Source: Panorpa germanica (Eukaryota > Arthropoda > Insecta > Mecoptera > Panorpidae). Taken from it: a stretch of 64,000 nt of DNA. Position 1 is the stretch's first letter. Every line of letters starts with the position of its first letter. A model generated the notes under the pieces. The model was given only the letters and a program-made list of their open reading frames with translations, did not search any database and was not told where the DNA came from. The translations under genes were made by a program, and so were the position numbers. This document shows positions 1-22,630 of this stretch, one piece after another. The stretch lies in assembly GCA_963678705.1 (NCBI GenBank), contig OY783221.1:12834001-12898000 (forward strand), read 5' to 3'.

Positions 1-252
1 ATTCGGAATTCCTTACGAACTCCTACGGGACCCAAATGGAGCGTTGACAAATATGACGCAAGGGGCCTATAAGGGTTTATATAAAATCGCTGAGGAAACG
101 TATCTGTCGATGACCTTAAAACGCTCTGATAAAGATATCGTCAGTGGTAGAGATGAAATTCAATCAATAGGTGATTACTTAAGTAGCAATATTAGTGATG
201 AAGGTGGGGTAGTTAATAAAGCGTACCAAGAGCATGAGGAAACAAAAATATG
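1..252 (+). CDS. ABCC4/MRP4-like transporter copy A, tail of last exon (partial)
   Basis: This is the C-terminal end of a multidrug-resistance-associated ABC transporter whose other exons lie upstream of the window. The frame opens at base 2 and reads FGIPYELLRDPNGALTNMT, then GAYKGLYKIAEETYLSM, and stops with TGA at 250-252. The same segment follows the NBD2 H-loop in copies B and C (for example [18 protein letters not shown] in both). The cytoplasmic tail is acidic and serine-rich and ends ETKI, which fits a class I PDZ ligand; human MRP4 also ends in such a motif. It is the first member of a plus-strand tandem array, about 4.3 kb upstream of copy B. Family assignment rests on alignment with the two complete neighbours. 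Nothing can be said about the missing NBDs. Confidence 0.85.
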
Positions 253-1107
253 ACAGCATTTAAGTCTTATGTGTTAAGTCTAAGTTTAAGTTATGTATAA
301 GTCGAGGGCCGCCACATTGGCTTTATTGAATAAAACGTGGAATAGAAGGAAAACGAAGGCACTTTTCTTTTTTTCATTTATAAAATTTAATACTCTTAAT
401 AATATTAAGTGTAATTGTAACACCATTTCGATTTTCTCAGTTATTTTTAATTTCTTTGTTTGTATGTTTTAAAATACATCTTTTATTCAGTGTTTTATTC
501 TTGTTGTTCTATGTTGATAACGTCAGTTGGATGAGATACAGCGGTGCAGAATATTTAATCTCTTGTTAATGATATGCAAGGATTAGATCTAGCACCAACG
601 AGTTGACACTTGATCAAATAGCAATTACAATAAGAATACGTTGTTCAGGGTCGGCGGGCCATGACCCGGGCCAAATTGATTAATTTTATCATTGAGCCGC
701 CACTGTGGACAAGTATGAATATAAAAGGTCTGGCTGCTAATTACTTTTCAAGGGCTCACATACTATTTATTTATAAAACCGTGTGAACAGATATTGACAA
801 AAGATGACATCTCTATGAGCCAAATCTGTAATCACCTTTTTTAAGCTCTCACGCCAAACGTTAGACGCGTTGGAAGCGTTGTACCACACGTTGTACCGAC
901 TCCTCACGACTGAATGAAATGTGGCGCTAGTAACAACATGCAGTTCATCTGGTTATATTTCTTTCAAATCCGTATTTAGAGGGATCCATACTGAGTGTGT
1001 TTGGAGTCTTCATGTTTCTAATTATCTTTGAACCTTTATCAACACATTTAAACATTTTCAATAAAAGACTACTACGTTTTACTTAGCAACTTTTCTTTAA
1101 CTTAATA

Positions 1108-1500
1108 ATTAGTTTTGACTTTCGGTCTTCGTTTAGAAAAGGTAACTGAATTTCTTTCTTTATGTCAGAAAGGTACAAGTATTATAACATTCATAAATCG
1201 GCATAACATGCGCAAGTTAGCAAATAGTGATTTGCTCATTTCGTGTCTAGTATTTTTTTTTAACGGCAGCTAGTCAATGACGGAGTTAATGTTTTGCTGA
1301 GGATTTAAGTCAAGATTAAAACAGAAATTTTTCTTATTTTACATTAGTCATCGTGAAAATAATGCTTGTGTCATCTTAAGTAACTATTCAAAAAAACTAA
1401 AAGAGAGAGTTGTCCAAGAAACAGTGTCGCTAACAATATTAAAAAATAAAGAATTAAAAAAAAACTTTAAACTGACGATATCTCGAAAACCATGTAACTT
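1108..1500 (+). repeat. Dispersed repeat, copy 1 (also at 47187-47430)
   Basis: This segment and 47187-47430 share several blocks in the same order and orientation: TTTAGAAAAGG, a run around AAATCGGCA, ATTTTACATTAGT, and a final well-conserved ACTTTAAACTGACGATATCT followed by CGAAAACCATG. The two are diverged by small indels. No terminal structure or coding capacity is visible, so the repeat class is unknown. Confidence 0.6.
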
Positions 1501-1514
1501 TTGTAACTGGGGCA

Positions 1515-1517
<3 letters not shown>

Positions 1518-1602
<85 letters not shown>
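1518..1602. repeat. (TA)n microsatellite
   Basis: An uninterrupted TA dinucleotide tract of about 85 bases. It produces long IYIYIY reading frames on both strands that are not genes. Confidence 0.98.
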
Positions 1603-1608
<6 letters not shown>

Positions 1609-2284
1609 TTTAAATAGAAATATCACCTTTAACTTTTGGAAATTAAAAAAAATAAAAACAACAATATATTTACATACAACATATATTAGCATAATCAAAA
1701 ATTAGTGTGTACTCTGTTGAAATCATCATGTGGCGTCACAGTGTTAAAGTGTAGTAAGTCTGCCTGCGCCTCTGCCTCTGTGTACATCGACATATACCGA
1801 TACTAAATGTTGATATGCCAATACCAATTGTTGATTATATGCTATATTGAATATAATGTAGCTTGGTACAAATCCACTTTTTAAGTTGTTATTAAAGGCG
1901 GCCTCGGTGTACACATAATAGTTATATGACATAATTACATATATTTAAGTAAATTATTTACCTTGGTGATAAACTTCATGTCGATTGTTTTCAAATGCTT
2001 TTCCGATAAAGTTTTTTCTTTTATTTTTATAATCAAAGACATACCTGTTACATTAACGGTAGAAAATACAGGTAAGAAATATGTGTTACGAATCGTATAA
2101 TTTTCTAATTAATTAATACCTGTTTAGAATTATTAGACTGGGATAAAACCAGCATCGAGATTGAACGTGTTATATTGACAAAAAGAGATAGTTGTTGATT
2201 ATTTCGAATACATCTCGCTTTCCAGGAAGAATTTAATAATACGAGTAGAATGTTATATTTACGAACGTTTAACATAACTTCCCA

Positions 2285-2955
2285 CGTCGCAAGCGACGAC
2301 TGTCTTTTGTGTGTGAATCGAATTTCATTTCAAATTTTAATTCCATTTTTAAATTGAAATATTTAACTCGTTCCATATTTATTTTACATATAACAACAAA
2401 TAATTTTCCATATAAACTGACTAAAAAAATATATATTTTCCAATTTGTTCATTATTTGACCAACTTTTTTTCAAAATTTGGGATTTTATTTTCAATTTGT
2501 AAATTAGGTACCAAAGTTAGCCCATATATAAAATTTCAAGTTTCTAGCCCTATTTTTACCCTCTGCAAAAACGGCCCCCGTGCCTCCAATTAAAATTTTT
2601 GAATTTTGAATTTTTTTTTCTTAATAACATAATCCAAAATTTGAGTTTCCTTCCGCATCCCCGAATTTTCTCAACGCCTCCTTTTCAAATTTTTCAATTT
2701 CTAATTTTAAGAAAATGTTAGCATTGAATACCGTAATACACATGCCAAATTTCAACTTTCTATCTTTTATGAATTAAAAGTTATAGAGGAAAAAGTAAAT
2801 TTATTTTTTTGTTTTTCCAAAATTACGGGTTTCCAGGAAATTCAGGGAAAATCCGAGGACGCCAAAAGTCTTAGAATTTTATTCTCTACAATATAGACAA
2901 TTTTCAAGAAAATGCGCGGAGCCGTTTTCGAGCTGCCATACAAAATTCGTGCGAA
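2285..2955. repeat. Dispersed repeat starting GTCGCAAGCGACGACTG
   Basis: The first roughly 230 bases, beginning GTCGCAAGCGACGACTG, recur at 56789-57006 in the same orientation. The last roughly 110 bases (about 2845-2955) recur reverse-complemented at 48548-48650, including the block CTCGAAAACGGCTCCGCGCA. It therefore looks like two repeat units joined together. No TIRs or ORF of note are visible. A rolling-circle or non-autonomous DNA element is possible but unproven. Confidence 0.6.
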
Positions 2956-4130
2956 ACATATAAGATTATACTACACTTATACTACAGTATAAGAAACTTT
3001 TAATTAGACCACACACGAAATAAATTGTATCTAGTCACAATTTCCTTTCAGACTATCTGAAATTACCTTTTTTAATCAATTTAATTATATATCAATACTC
3101 CTAAAGAAACTTTATAACTGTTAGAACATTTCTAAAGCAATGTATTTAATATCAATAGGTTGATAGATTGTAAAATCTCGTAGTTAATAAAAAAAAAATT
3201 CTAAAGTATATTTAAGAATCGGGTAATGAAAAAAAATCAGATCCCAGTGTATACATTTTTATACATCTAGAGGTATTTTAATAGGATTGTTTAAGAAATT
3301 CAGACAAAAATTCATTTAAAGAAAGAATAATAATCGGTTCTTAATTATAACACGCATTTGCCTATTAAGGGTGGTCTAGAATTTTCAAAATATCTTCTTT
3401 TTGTTGTTGATATTTTGAAAGTATAGTGTTTTAAGAATATACTGTTAAATTTTTGTAAGAATATTGATAATATTTTCGTTTCTACAGTCGTATATATATA
3501 GCACATACTATATAGCAATATCCATACTTAAAACTGTAATATTATTTATCTCAAAACTACTTTTTTCAGCAAGATGTTGTAGAAAAAAGAACTATTCAAC
3601 CGAATCGACTGAAATTTTAATATGTTATTCACAACATCAATAGCTATCGTTGGAACTAGAATCAATTTTTTATTTCAATAATTTCGTATTTTTTTCATTA
3701 AATAACTGGTAAAGAAAACTAGCTTTTTAGAACTTCAATTTCAAAAGCGCGCCATTTTGTCAATTTTCAATTTTTCTTTCCCTAGTCCTGATCATAACTA
3801 TACTCATTAATAATTTTCTTAGTTTTTACTTTTTAGATAAATAGAAGAGCTAAAATCGACAACATCTTCAAAGTCCAATTTTTTGACAGGGTCTACTTCA
3901 GCGCCATTTTTAAAATATTTAACAATTTTTTTAAAATTCAAAAGGGTTTCTTTTGTATGTAGAAAAAGAGTAATAATAAGCATAAAAAGTTAAAATATCG
4001 TTTTTCTTTATTTTTATTATAAAATTTGGAGTTCTATTATTGAGTATTATTAGAAATTGAATTTTTGTGGGCTTATGTTGGGCCGAGGCTTAGGACATAC
4101 AACCCTGTCTCGGTACACCTCTGATACATG

Positions 4131-4164
4131 TATAATGTTACATAGTTGAATATGTAACATTATA
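4131..4164. repeat. Perfect 14-bp-arm palindrome
   Basis: TATAATGTTACATA at 4131-4144 is exactly reverse-complementary to 4151-4164, with a 6-base loop. It lies about 370 bases upstream of the copy B start codon. It may be a solo palindrome or the footprint of an element. Confidence 0.6.
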
Positions 4165-4538
4165 GTCTTGTATAAGATGTTTAATTTACGTCACAAAACG
4201 TTAATTTATGACGCAGAAATTTTTTTATTTTTGCTATTTTTTAATTGCGATTAGCGGGAATTTTATTCGAAGGCTATGAATAATTAACCTGGGATTATTC
4301 AACTTAGAAAAATAAAAAAATAACCAATATTGAAGTAACATATTGTTGTCAAAGTTGCACGACATGAATATTATTCTAGATGACCTTAAAATACTAATCA
4401 ACCTTCAAATTTACCTAAAAACATAAAAACCAGTCTGTAAACCAGTATGTATACAGGTTGAATCATTATTTTATTACAGGAAGAATAAAACGAAAACAAT
4501 CTCAAGAAGTTAAAATTATCACTTGCTGAGTTGCCACG

Positions 4539-17514
<12,976 letters not shown>

Positions 17515-18389
17515 TTTACGGTGTCGTGCGGTAGATTTTTTCAGAAGATGCAAGTCTTCGAAATGTTTTTCCTTTTAAAATAACACTTGAAAAAGAAACT
17601 ATGCAAAATGTAAGAATAATAGTTTTGTTTTAAAAAAGTTACTTATTTGTGCACCTGAAAGTGCGGAATATTTTACGGATTCAGGCATATAAGACAAAAT
17701 AAGCTTTTATTGATAAAAATACAAAAGTTATGAAATAATAATTAGTATTAGTTAATAATAATTAGTGTCAAAAAGAGAATTTACGGAGCGCAACTTGGAC
17801 AAAAGTGGTAACGATGATTATCGCAAACCGGCACGCCGCACGATACGCAAGAATACATGACTTTTCTGTTTTACTTCCAAGTACAAAGAAAACATCGTTT
17901 TTGATTTTCTAGTTTACCCGTTGAATGGTCACCAATCTTCAAAAACTTAATGTATTAAAAAGATGAACTAATAAAAAAAATCTATATATATAATCTAAGA
18001 AATAATATATTAAATTACATAAAACATTTATTTTAACCATGAAAAAACTGTGAAACAATGAGAAAAGCAAAAAATGTGCATTTACTAACACCCTTTTAGA
18101 GATCCGGACGCTGTTGGAACCTTAAGTCCCTACCACTACCTAGATTTTTTAGGGGGCATAGGTGAAGCGCGCTCTGTACTCATGAGAGAGAAATAGTAGT
18201 TTGAAATTTCAACTGTTCCTTAATAGACCCAGTGCACACACGCAGGATTAAGTTAAATTTTAACGAATCGATCTGTAATTATAATTAAATAAAACAATTG
18301 GTTAAAAATATTACCAATTTATTAGTTACAAAAACTATTTAACATACAAAGTTAACAAAAGGTTAAACAAGAAGCCAGCGTATTTAACA
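17515..18389. other. Intergenic region after ABCC copy B
   Basis: Contains the copy B 3' UTR, a piggyBac-like relic (listed separately) and, near 18285-18389, the 3' flank of the minus-strand gene ending at 18390. That gene's likely poly(A) signal reads AATAAA on the minus strand at 18318-18323. The segment 18090-18260 has no recognisable content. Confidence 0.55.
17781..17945 (-). pseudogene. piggyBac-like transposase C-terminal cysteine-rich domain relic
   Basis: The minus strand reads KIGDHSTGKLENQKRCFLCT, then WK, an internal stop, NRKVMYSCVSCGVPVCDNH, then RYHFCPSCAP and a stop. The pattern CX2C ... CX2CX4C ... H ... CX2C at the very C terminus, including a VPVC core, matches the cysteine-rich domain of piggyBac transposases. 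Everything upstream of it is missing and the frame has one stop, so it is dead. It is a candidate relative of whatever mobilised the TTAA-flanked elements at 44356-45608. Confidence 0.65.
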
Positions 18390-19259
18390 TTAACGAGTTT
18401 TTCTAATGATCTTCTTCATTTCATTCAACAGATCTTCATGCGATTTGAACATGGTACATACGCTACGAATAGTTCCTATCATCTGTGGAATTGTTACTTT
18501 CTTACAGTCCTCATCCTTCTGAGTGCGCCCTACCAGTTGTTTTATTCTTCGTTCTTCTAGAATGGAACACAGACTCTTTATTTCTGGTAAATCTCTCAAT
18601 AGCTCGCCATTTTTAAGTGTGTGATCACTATGCAATAAATCATCAATTTTTCTTTCATAGCCACATAACGCTACGTACAAAGTACGGGTATGCTTACAAA
18701 ACTTTTCAGGTGCACTTAAACTAGGAGCAACTGAATCATCTGTAGTAGACGACTTTACATTACAATCATCATTAATTGCAGGTGCACTTAAACTAGGAGC
18801 AGCTGAATCATCAGTAGTAGACGCCTTTACATTACAATCATCAATAATTGCAGGTGAACTTACACTAACACTAGGAGCAGCTGAATCATCAGTAGTAGAA
18901 GCCTTTACATTACAATCATCATTAATTGCAGGTGCACTTAAACTAAAAGCAGCTGAATCATCAGTAGTAGACGCTTTTACATTACAATCATCATTAATTG
19001 CAGGTGCACTTAAACTAGGAGCATCTGAATCATCAGTAGTAGACGCAATAACATCTGCGCAGCTAATAAGATCTTCACAGCTATTTATTTCATTAAAGTC
19101 ATTTGTAGTAGAAGAATCATCTTCATTTGCAGCGGCACCTAAAGTAGGTGGCACTAGTTCTAAAACATCTGCAGGGTCAATAATTTCAAACGAATCATCA
19201 TCATCAGGCTGAACAGCTTTAAACCAATCTTCAGTTATATTAATGGAATTATCAGACAT
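18390..19259 (-). CDS. Unrecognised acidic repeat protein, cluster gene 1 (289 aa)
   Basis: I do not recognise this family. The start is the ATG giving MSDNSINITEDWFKAVQ. A GTG three codons upstream is in frame but less likely. The N terminus is acidic (DDDDSFEIIDPADVL). The middle is a low-complexity Ser/Asp region of about 4.7 copies of a 24-residue unit, ASTTDDSAAPSLSAPAINDD followed by CNVK. The last 100 residues are probably helical, with CKH, LKNGELLRDLPEI and SHEDLLNEMKKII. That C-terminal layout recurs in the three neighbouring minus-strand genes. No signal peptide, membrane segment or intron is visible. A minus-strand AATAAA lies at 18318-18323. Confidence 0.7.
   Translation of the reverse strand: MSDNSINITEDWFKAVQPDDDDSFEIIDPADVLELVPPTLGAAANEDDSSTTNDFNEINSCEDLISCADVIASTTDDSDAPSLSAPAINDDCNVKASTTDDSAAFSLSAPAINDDCNVKASTTDDSAAPSVSVSSPAIIDDCNVKASTTDDSAAPSLSAPAINDDCNVKSSTTDDSVAPSLSAPEKFCKHTRTLYVALCGYERKIDDLLHSDHTLKNGELLRDLPEIKSLCSILEERRIKQLVGRTQKDEDCKKVTIPQMIGTIRSVCTMFKSHEDLLNEMKKIIRKTR
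18707..19053 (-). repeat. 72-bp in-frame coding minisatellite
   Basis: Units at 18707-18778, 18779-18850, 18851-18928 (78 bp, a 6-bp in-frame insertion), 18929-19000 and a partial unit 19001-19053. The units are nearly identical at the nucleotide level and keep the reading frame of cluster gene 1. Copy number is likely to vary between individuals, since such arrays change by slippage or unequal exchange. Confidence 0.9.
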
Positions 19260-19401
19260 TCTTAGCACAATAGTAAGTTATTCACAAAATAAAATAAACA
19301 CTGCTTTGAATGAACTACTTTATGAGTTTAACAATAATTTGACTGAATATAAATCAGAGTTTATAAGGCACAATACATCGATACAAAGATATCCGCCTAA
19401 A

Positions 19402-19440
19402 CAATAAATTAGTTCGGTTTTTGATTTAAAGATGTCGTAG
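19402..19440 (-). promoter_or_regulatory. Shared upstream block of cluster gene 1
   Basis: On the plus strand, CAATAAATTAGTT is followed about 15 bases later by AAAGATGTC (19428-19436). The same pair precedes cluster gene 2, and a weaker version precedes gene 3. Here it lies about 170 bases upstream of the ATG, and a TIR element has inserted about 35 bases beyond it. A promoter role is inferred only from conservation among paralogues. Confidence 0.45.
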
Positions 19441-19475
19441 TAGTGTTTATTTTAATAATAAACGTTCTGTGCTAT

Positions 19476-20166
19476 AATAGGCTTGTGTCCTATATCTTAA
19501 TTTCTATAAAAGTGTTACTACAGTTACTACAACCTGAAATGTTCAATTTCTTTTTAATAACTTCTTATATGTTAGGAGATATTAACAATTAAAGAAGTCA
19601 TTTTGTCTTTAATTATTAAAGGGATTTAAGGTTGTACAACATTCCAAATGCATGTGACCTCACAACCGCTAATTGCTATCTCTTTTATACATCAGAGCGT
19701 AAAAGAGATATATTCTTGACAGAACTCTTGACAAGTTTACAGGTTACCAACCTTACAGCTCATAAATCTTTGCTATATGTATTTATTAATAAAATATCAA
19801 ATATTATTTACAGCTATTTCAAGGAACAATAAAATTCCAATATTATGTCTGCCATAACAGGGTTAAATAAAATAAAAAATTATTATTCTTTGACTTGACT
19901 TGATTATTTCGACTACCAACAGCTACAAAACATTACCACAGCACTGACCCAATCAACAAATAACTGACGTATTAAATGCATATCACGTTATACAAATATG
20001 GCCGACCATTTCTAGCGCTAAAACTACAATTCAAATTTTTAATTGCTATATCTCCGTCAACATTTAGATATTTAATAAAATAGACACGCCAATACACATT
20101 TATTAACATCAATTTCAATCAACAATTGAAAAATCGACCACTAAAAAATGAGGACACTAGCCCATT
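19476..20166 (+). mobile_element. AATGGGCTTGTG TIR element, copy 3
   Basis: About 690 bp from AATAGGCTTGTGTCCTATAT to GAGGACACTAGCCCATT, collinear with the copies in ABCC B intron 1. It fills most of the gap between cluster genes 1 and 2, so it may have displaced distal regulatory sequence of gene 1. Confidence 0.85.
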
Positions 20167-20346
20167 GTTTACTTTTAAACATTTGACCTTGGTACATTTA
20201 ACTTTGCTGAATTATTTTATTTAAATAAAACATAGTCAGTTCAAAACAATAGTAACAATTTATTAGTAACAATAAAATATTAATTTACATGCAAAAAGAA
20301 AATACAAAAGAAGTATCACAGAAGTAAAACAGAAGTATATTTTATA

Positions 20347-20847
20347 TTAAGCAGAATCGCATAGTACTTCTTTCAGCTTGGACAAAATTTCTTGATAGTT
20401 CTTTATCTTGATGCACATCTTATCAATGCTGCTTACTAGATCTTCATTTTCCAAAGGGTCATCTAAGTCCGATAAGGTTGTTTTTAAGATTTTTGTACTA
20501 TTTAGACCTTCGGCACCCATTATTAAGTCCAGCTGAGGACCTTGGATGTCTGGTATGTTTTCCAAACGACGACCATTTTTATCTGTATGACTTTTAAGTA
20601 GCTTGCTAACTTCACCTTCGAATTCTAGTAAAGATTTAGACATCATCAAAACTCCCATTGATTTAATTTGTTTTATGTCTGAATCGGATCTTTCATCGGA
20701 ACAGGCTTGCGTAACTGAACTTGGAGTATTTTTGGAAAAAATTCTATTCTGGTGTAATACTTTATATGTAGATAAGTCTTGTGCTATAAATCTTTCTAAA
20801 AATAAATATTCTCTTTGAATTTGATATATGTTTAACAATCCAGACAT
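20347..20847 (-). CDS. Unrecognised protein, cluster gene 2 (166 aa)
   Basis: The start ATG gives MSGLLNIYQIQREYLFLERF. As in gene 1, an in-frame GTG lies three codons upstream (GTG TTA AAA ATG here, GTG CTA AGA ATG there), which points to a duplicated start region. The N-terminal EYLFLERFIAQDL lines up with DEFLFLEDATSEDF of gene 3. The C-terminal half has HTDKNGRRLENIPDI and ends SIDKMCIKIKNYQEILSKLK then EVLCDSA, the helical end motif of the family. It lacks the CxH pair found in genes 1, 3 and 4. No introns, signal peptide or membrane segment. A minus-strand AATAAA within CAATTTATTAGTAAC (20256-20270, plus strand) matches the gene 1 site. Confidence 0.65.
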   Translation of the reverse strand: MSGLLNIYQIQREYLFLERFIAQDLSTYKVLHQNRIFSKNTPSSVTQACSDERSDSDIKQIKSMGVLMMSKSLLEFEGEVSKLLKSHTDKNGRRLENIPDIQGPQLDLIMGAEGLNSTKILKTTLSDLDDPLENEDLVSSIDKMCIKIKNYQEILSKLKEVLCDSA

Positions 20848-20949
20848 TTTTAACACAATTGTAATTCGGTTTTAACAAAAAATTTCACTGTTTAGAAATC
20901 TAATTTACTAGAAGTAGGTGGTTAAAGACAGACACTGGCTTATGATAAA

Positions 20950-20995
20950 GAATAAATTAGTTTGCATTTTTACTAAAAGATGTCACACCAGCAAT
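20950..20995 (-). promoter_or_regulatory. Shared upstream block of cluster gene 2
   Basis: On the plus strand, AATAAATTAGTTTGC is followed by AAAAGATGTCACACCAGCA (AAAGATGTC at 20976-20984), about 130 bases upstream of the gene 2 ATG. It matches the gene 1 block over AATAAATTAGTT and AAAGATGTC, and the gene 3 block over AAAGATGTC and CACCAG. Confidence 0.5.
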
Positions 20996-21224
20996 AACGT
21001 AGTAAAACCTGCTACACACTTTTGTGTATTTAAAGTTGACTAACTTAACAAAAGTTACCTGTTACATAAAGAATGTTATATAATCGTAACGAGTGTAATC
21101 CATTATTGTCTTTTTGAGGAAAAGTCTAGATTCTTGCTCATTAACAAAATCATTAAAAATTGAACACTCTTTACATTATATTTATGAAATAAAATAACAT
21201 AAAATTAAATTCATTTCTTACGTT

Positions 21225-21600
21225 TCAATGTTCCTCAACTTTCGTCTCCTCCTTTTTCTCTGTTCCTCCTCTAATCACGCAATCCATTTTCCTCCTTCTC
21301 TCTTCACTAGTAACAATTTCTCCAAGCTCAACTTGCCTTACATTTTCTTTCTACATTTGCTCCTCTTTCTCTCCACATATCCCGTATGGTATTTCTGCAT
21401 CCCCTCCCCAATATTTGCTTCTCCGTCGTTTCTTAGCCTGAATCTTGCAATTATTAAAATTTCTTTACTTCTTGACCACAATTTCCTGTATCTCCCATTG
21501 TACCTCAATATTTGTACCATCTTCATCCTCTGCATTTGTATATCCCTTACTCTTGTTGTCTCATGCACCTCTTGCCCCTTCTTCTTATCCATGAACATTA
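21225..21600 (-). pseudogene. Non-LTR retrotransposon ORF relic
   Basis: The minus strand reads VQILRYNGRYRKLWSRSKEI then LIIARFRLRNDGEANIGEGM, a degraded version of the YNTRYKRIW ... IARFRLGNEE block of the zinc-knuckle non-LTR family. The cysteine knuckle itself is not preserved. Inserted between cluster genes 2 and 3. Confidence 0.6.
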
Positions 21601-21734
21601 AACTTCTTAAGAAGACTTTTTTAAAGATTAAAGGCTTTTAAAAGTGTTATAAAGTAATACCTTTTTAGATTAAATATTACAAGGTTTTGTTTAAGTAAAA
21701 TATTAAATGAATATAAGGTAACAAATGTTATTTA

Positions 21735-22480
21735 CTAAGAGATAGACAGGTGCAAAAGCAGGAAAGAATGAGCAAAATGGATAAAAGCAAATACAATGCC
21801 AGGTGTAGAAAATTATGGGAAAGTGGGGTGCCAGAGTATATGAGGGAAAAGGAGAGTGACCTGAAGAATGTTAGAAAAACAGCGAGATTTAGATTGGGAA
21901 ACAAAGATACTGGGTGGACGGGAAAGAAAGGCAGTATAGGATGTGCAAAACAGAGGTGGAGACACTGGAGCACATAAGGGATGAATGTGTGGACAGGGTG
22001 GGCAGAAGTATGAAGGTGGAACATTTAAAGCTATTAAAAGGGGGAAAGGAAGTGAACAAAGTGAGCAAATGGATGGCAGAAGTAATTAGAAGGAGGAAGT
22101 GAAAAACCAGAGGGTTTATGTCTGAACAAAGTGATATAGGTAAAAGGCAGGAAAGGTAAAATGAAGTCTGAAAGGAAGAAAGAATAGTACAAAGATAGTA
22201 GAGGGTCTGTCGAGACGGGTCAGGGAAGGCAAAAGGTGAGAAACGAAGGTATAAGCAAAAAGGAAGGAGTAGCAGGAAATTGTGAGAAGGAAGGAGGTGA
22301 AGGAAACAAGAAGGGAGAGGGTAAAGAGAAGAAGAAACAGAAAATACTGAGGGAAAGAGAAAGGTCTAGAATAGTTAGGATTAATTTTATGTTGAAGTTC
22401 TATGAAATGTTTTAAGAAATATTAATGTAGATTGTAAAGCCGAAAGGCAAACAATTAATAATATAATAATAATAAAAGGT
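21735..22480 (+). pseudogene. Non-LTR retrotransposon 3' end (ORF relic, 3' UTR and tail)
   Basis: The plus strand encodes KQERMSKMDKSKYNARCRKL then WESGVPEYM and RKTARFRLGNKD, then frameshifts through RMCKTEVETLEHIRDECVD, where the zinc-knuckle remnant keeps the H and last C. A purine-rich 3' UTR follows, ending GATTGTAAAGCCGAAAGGCA and an AATAATA-type tail. 5'-truncated and dead. It lies next to, and in opposite orientation to, the relic at 21225-21600. Confidence 0.75.
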
Positions 22481-22630
22481 AACAAATGTTTATATTAAAA
22501 TAAAACAAAATAGGCTCAAATAATAATCACAACTTATAATTACAGAAAATAATTTTACATGCTGCGTTAACAAAGGATTAAATCATAAGACAGTAGCGTA
22601 GAATTGAGCAGGAGGGAAATATATTTCAAA

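Larger units (their letters stand above)
253..4538. other. Intergenic region between ABCC copies A and B
   Basis: I see no coding gene here. It holds a long TA microsatellite, two dispersed repeats listed separately and a small perfect hairpin. The ORFs through the TA tract are artefacts of the repeat. A splice-acceptor-like TTTTATTACAG at 4469-4479 precedes the copy B start codon by about 60 bases, so the first coding exon of copy B may follow an upstream 5'-UTR exon somewhere in this region. Confidence 0.6.

Noticed and set aside
1384..1705. Two overlapping ORFs through the TA repeat
   Set aside because: They consist largely of IYIYIY from the microsatellite; no independent coding evidence.
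2309..2593. 94-codon ORF inside the dispersed repeat
   Set aside because: Lies in an AT-rich repeat; the corresponding frame in the second copy (56814-57020) has diverged without conserving a protein.
18707..19053. Considered as a CRISPR-like or satellite array
   Set aside because: Units are adjacent, in frame and coding, without spacers; it is a coding minisatellite in a eukaryotic gene.
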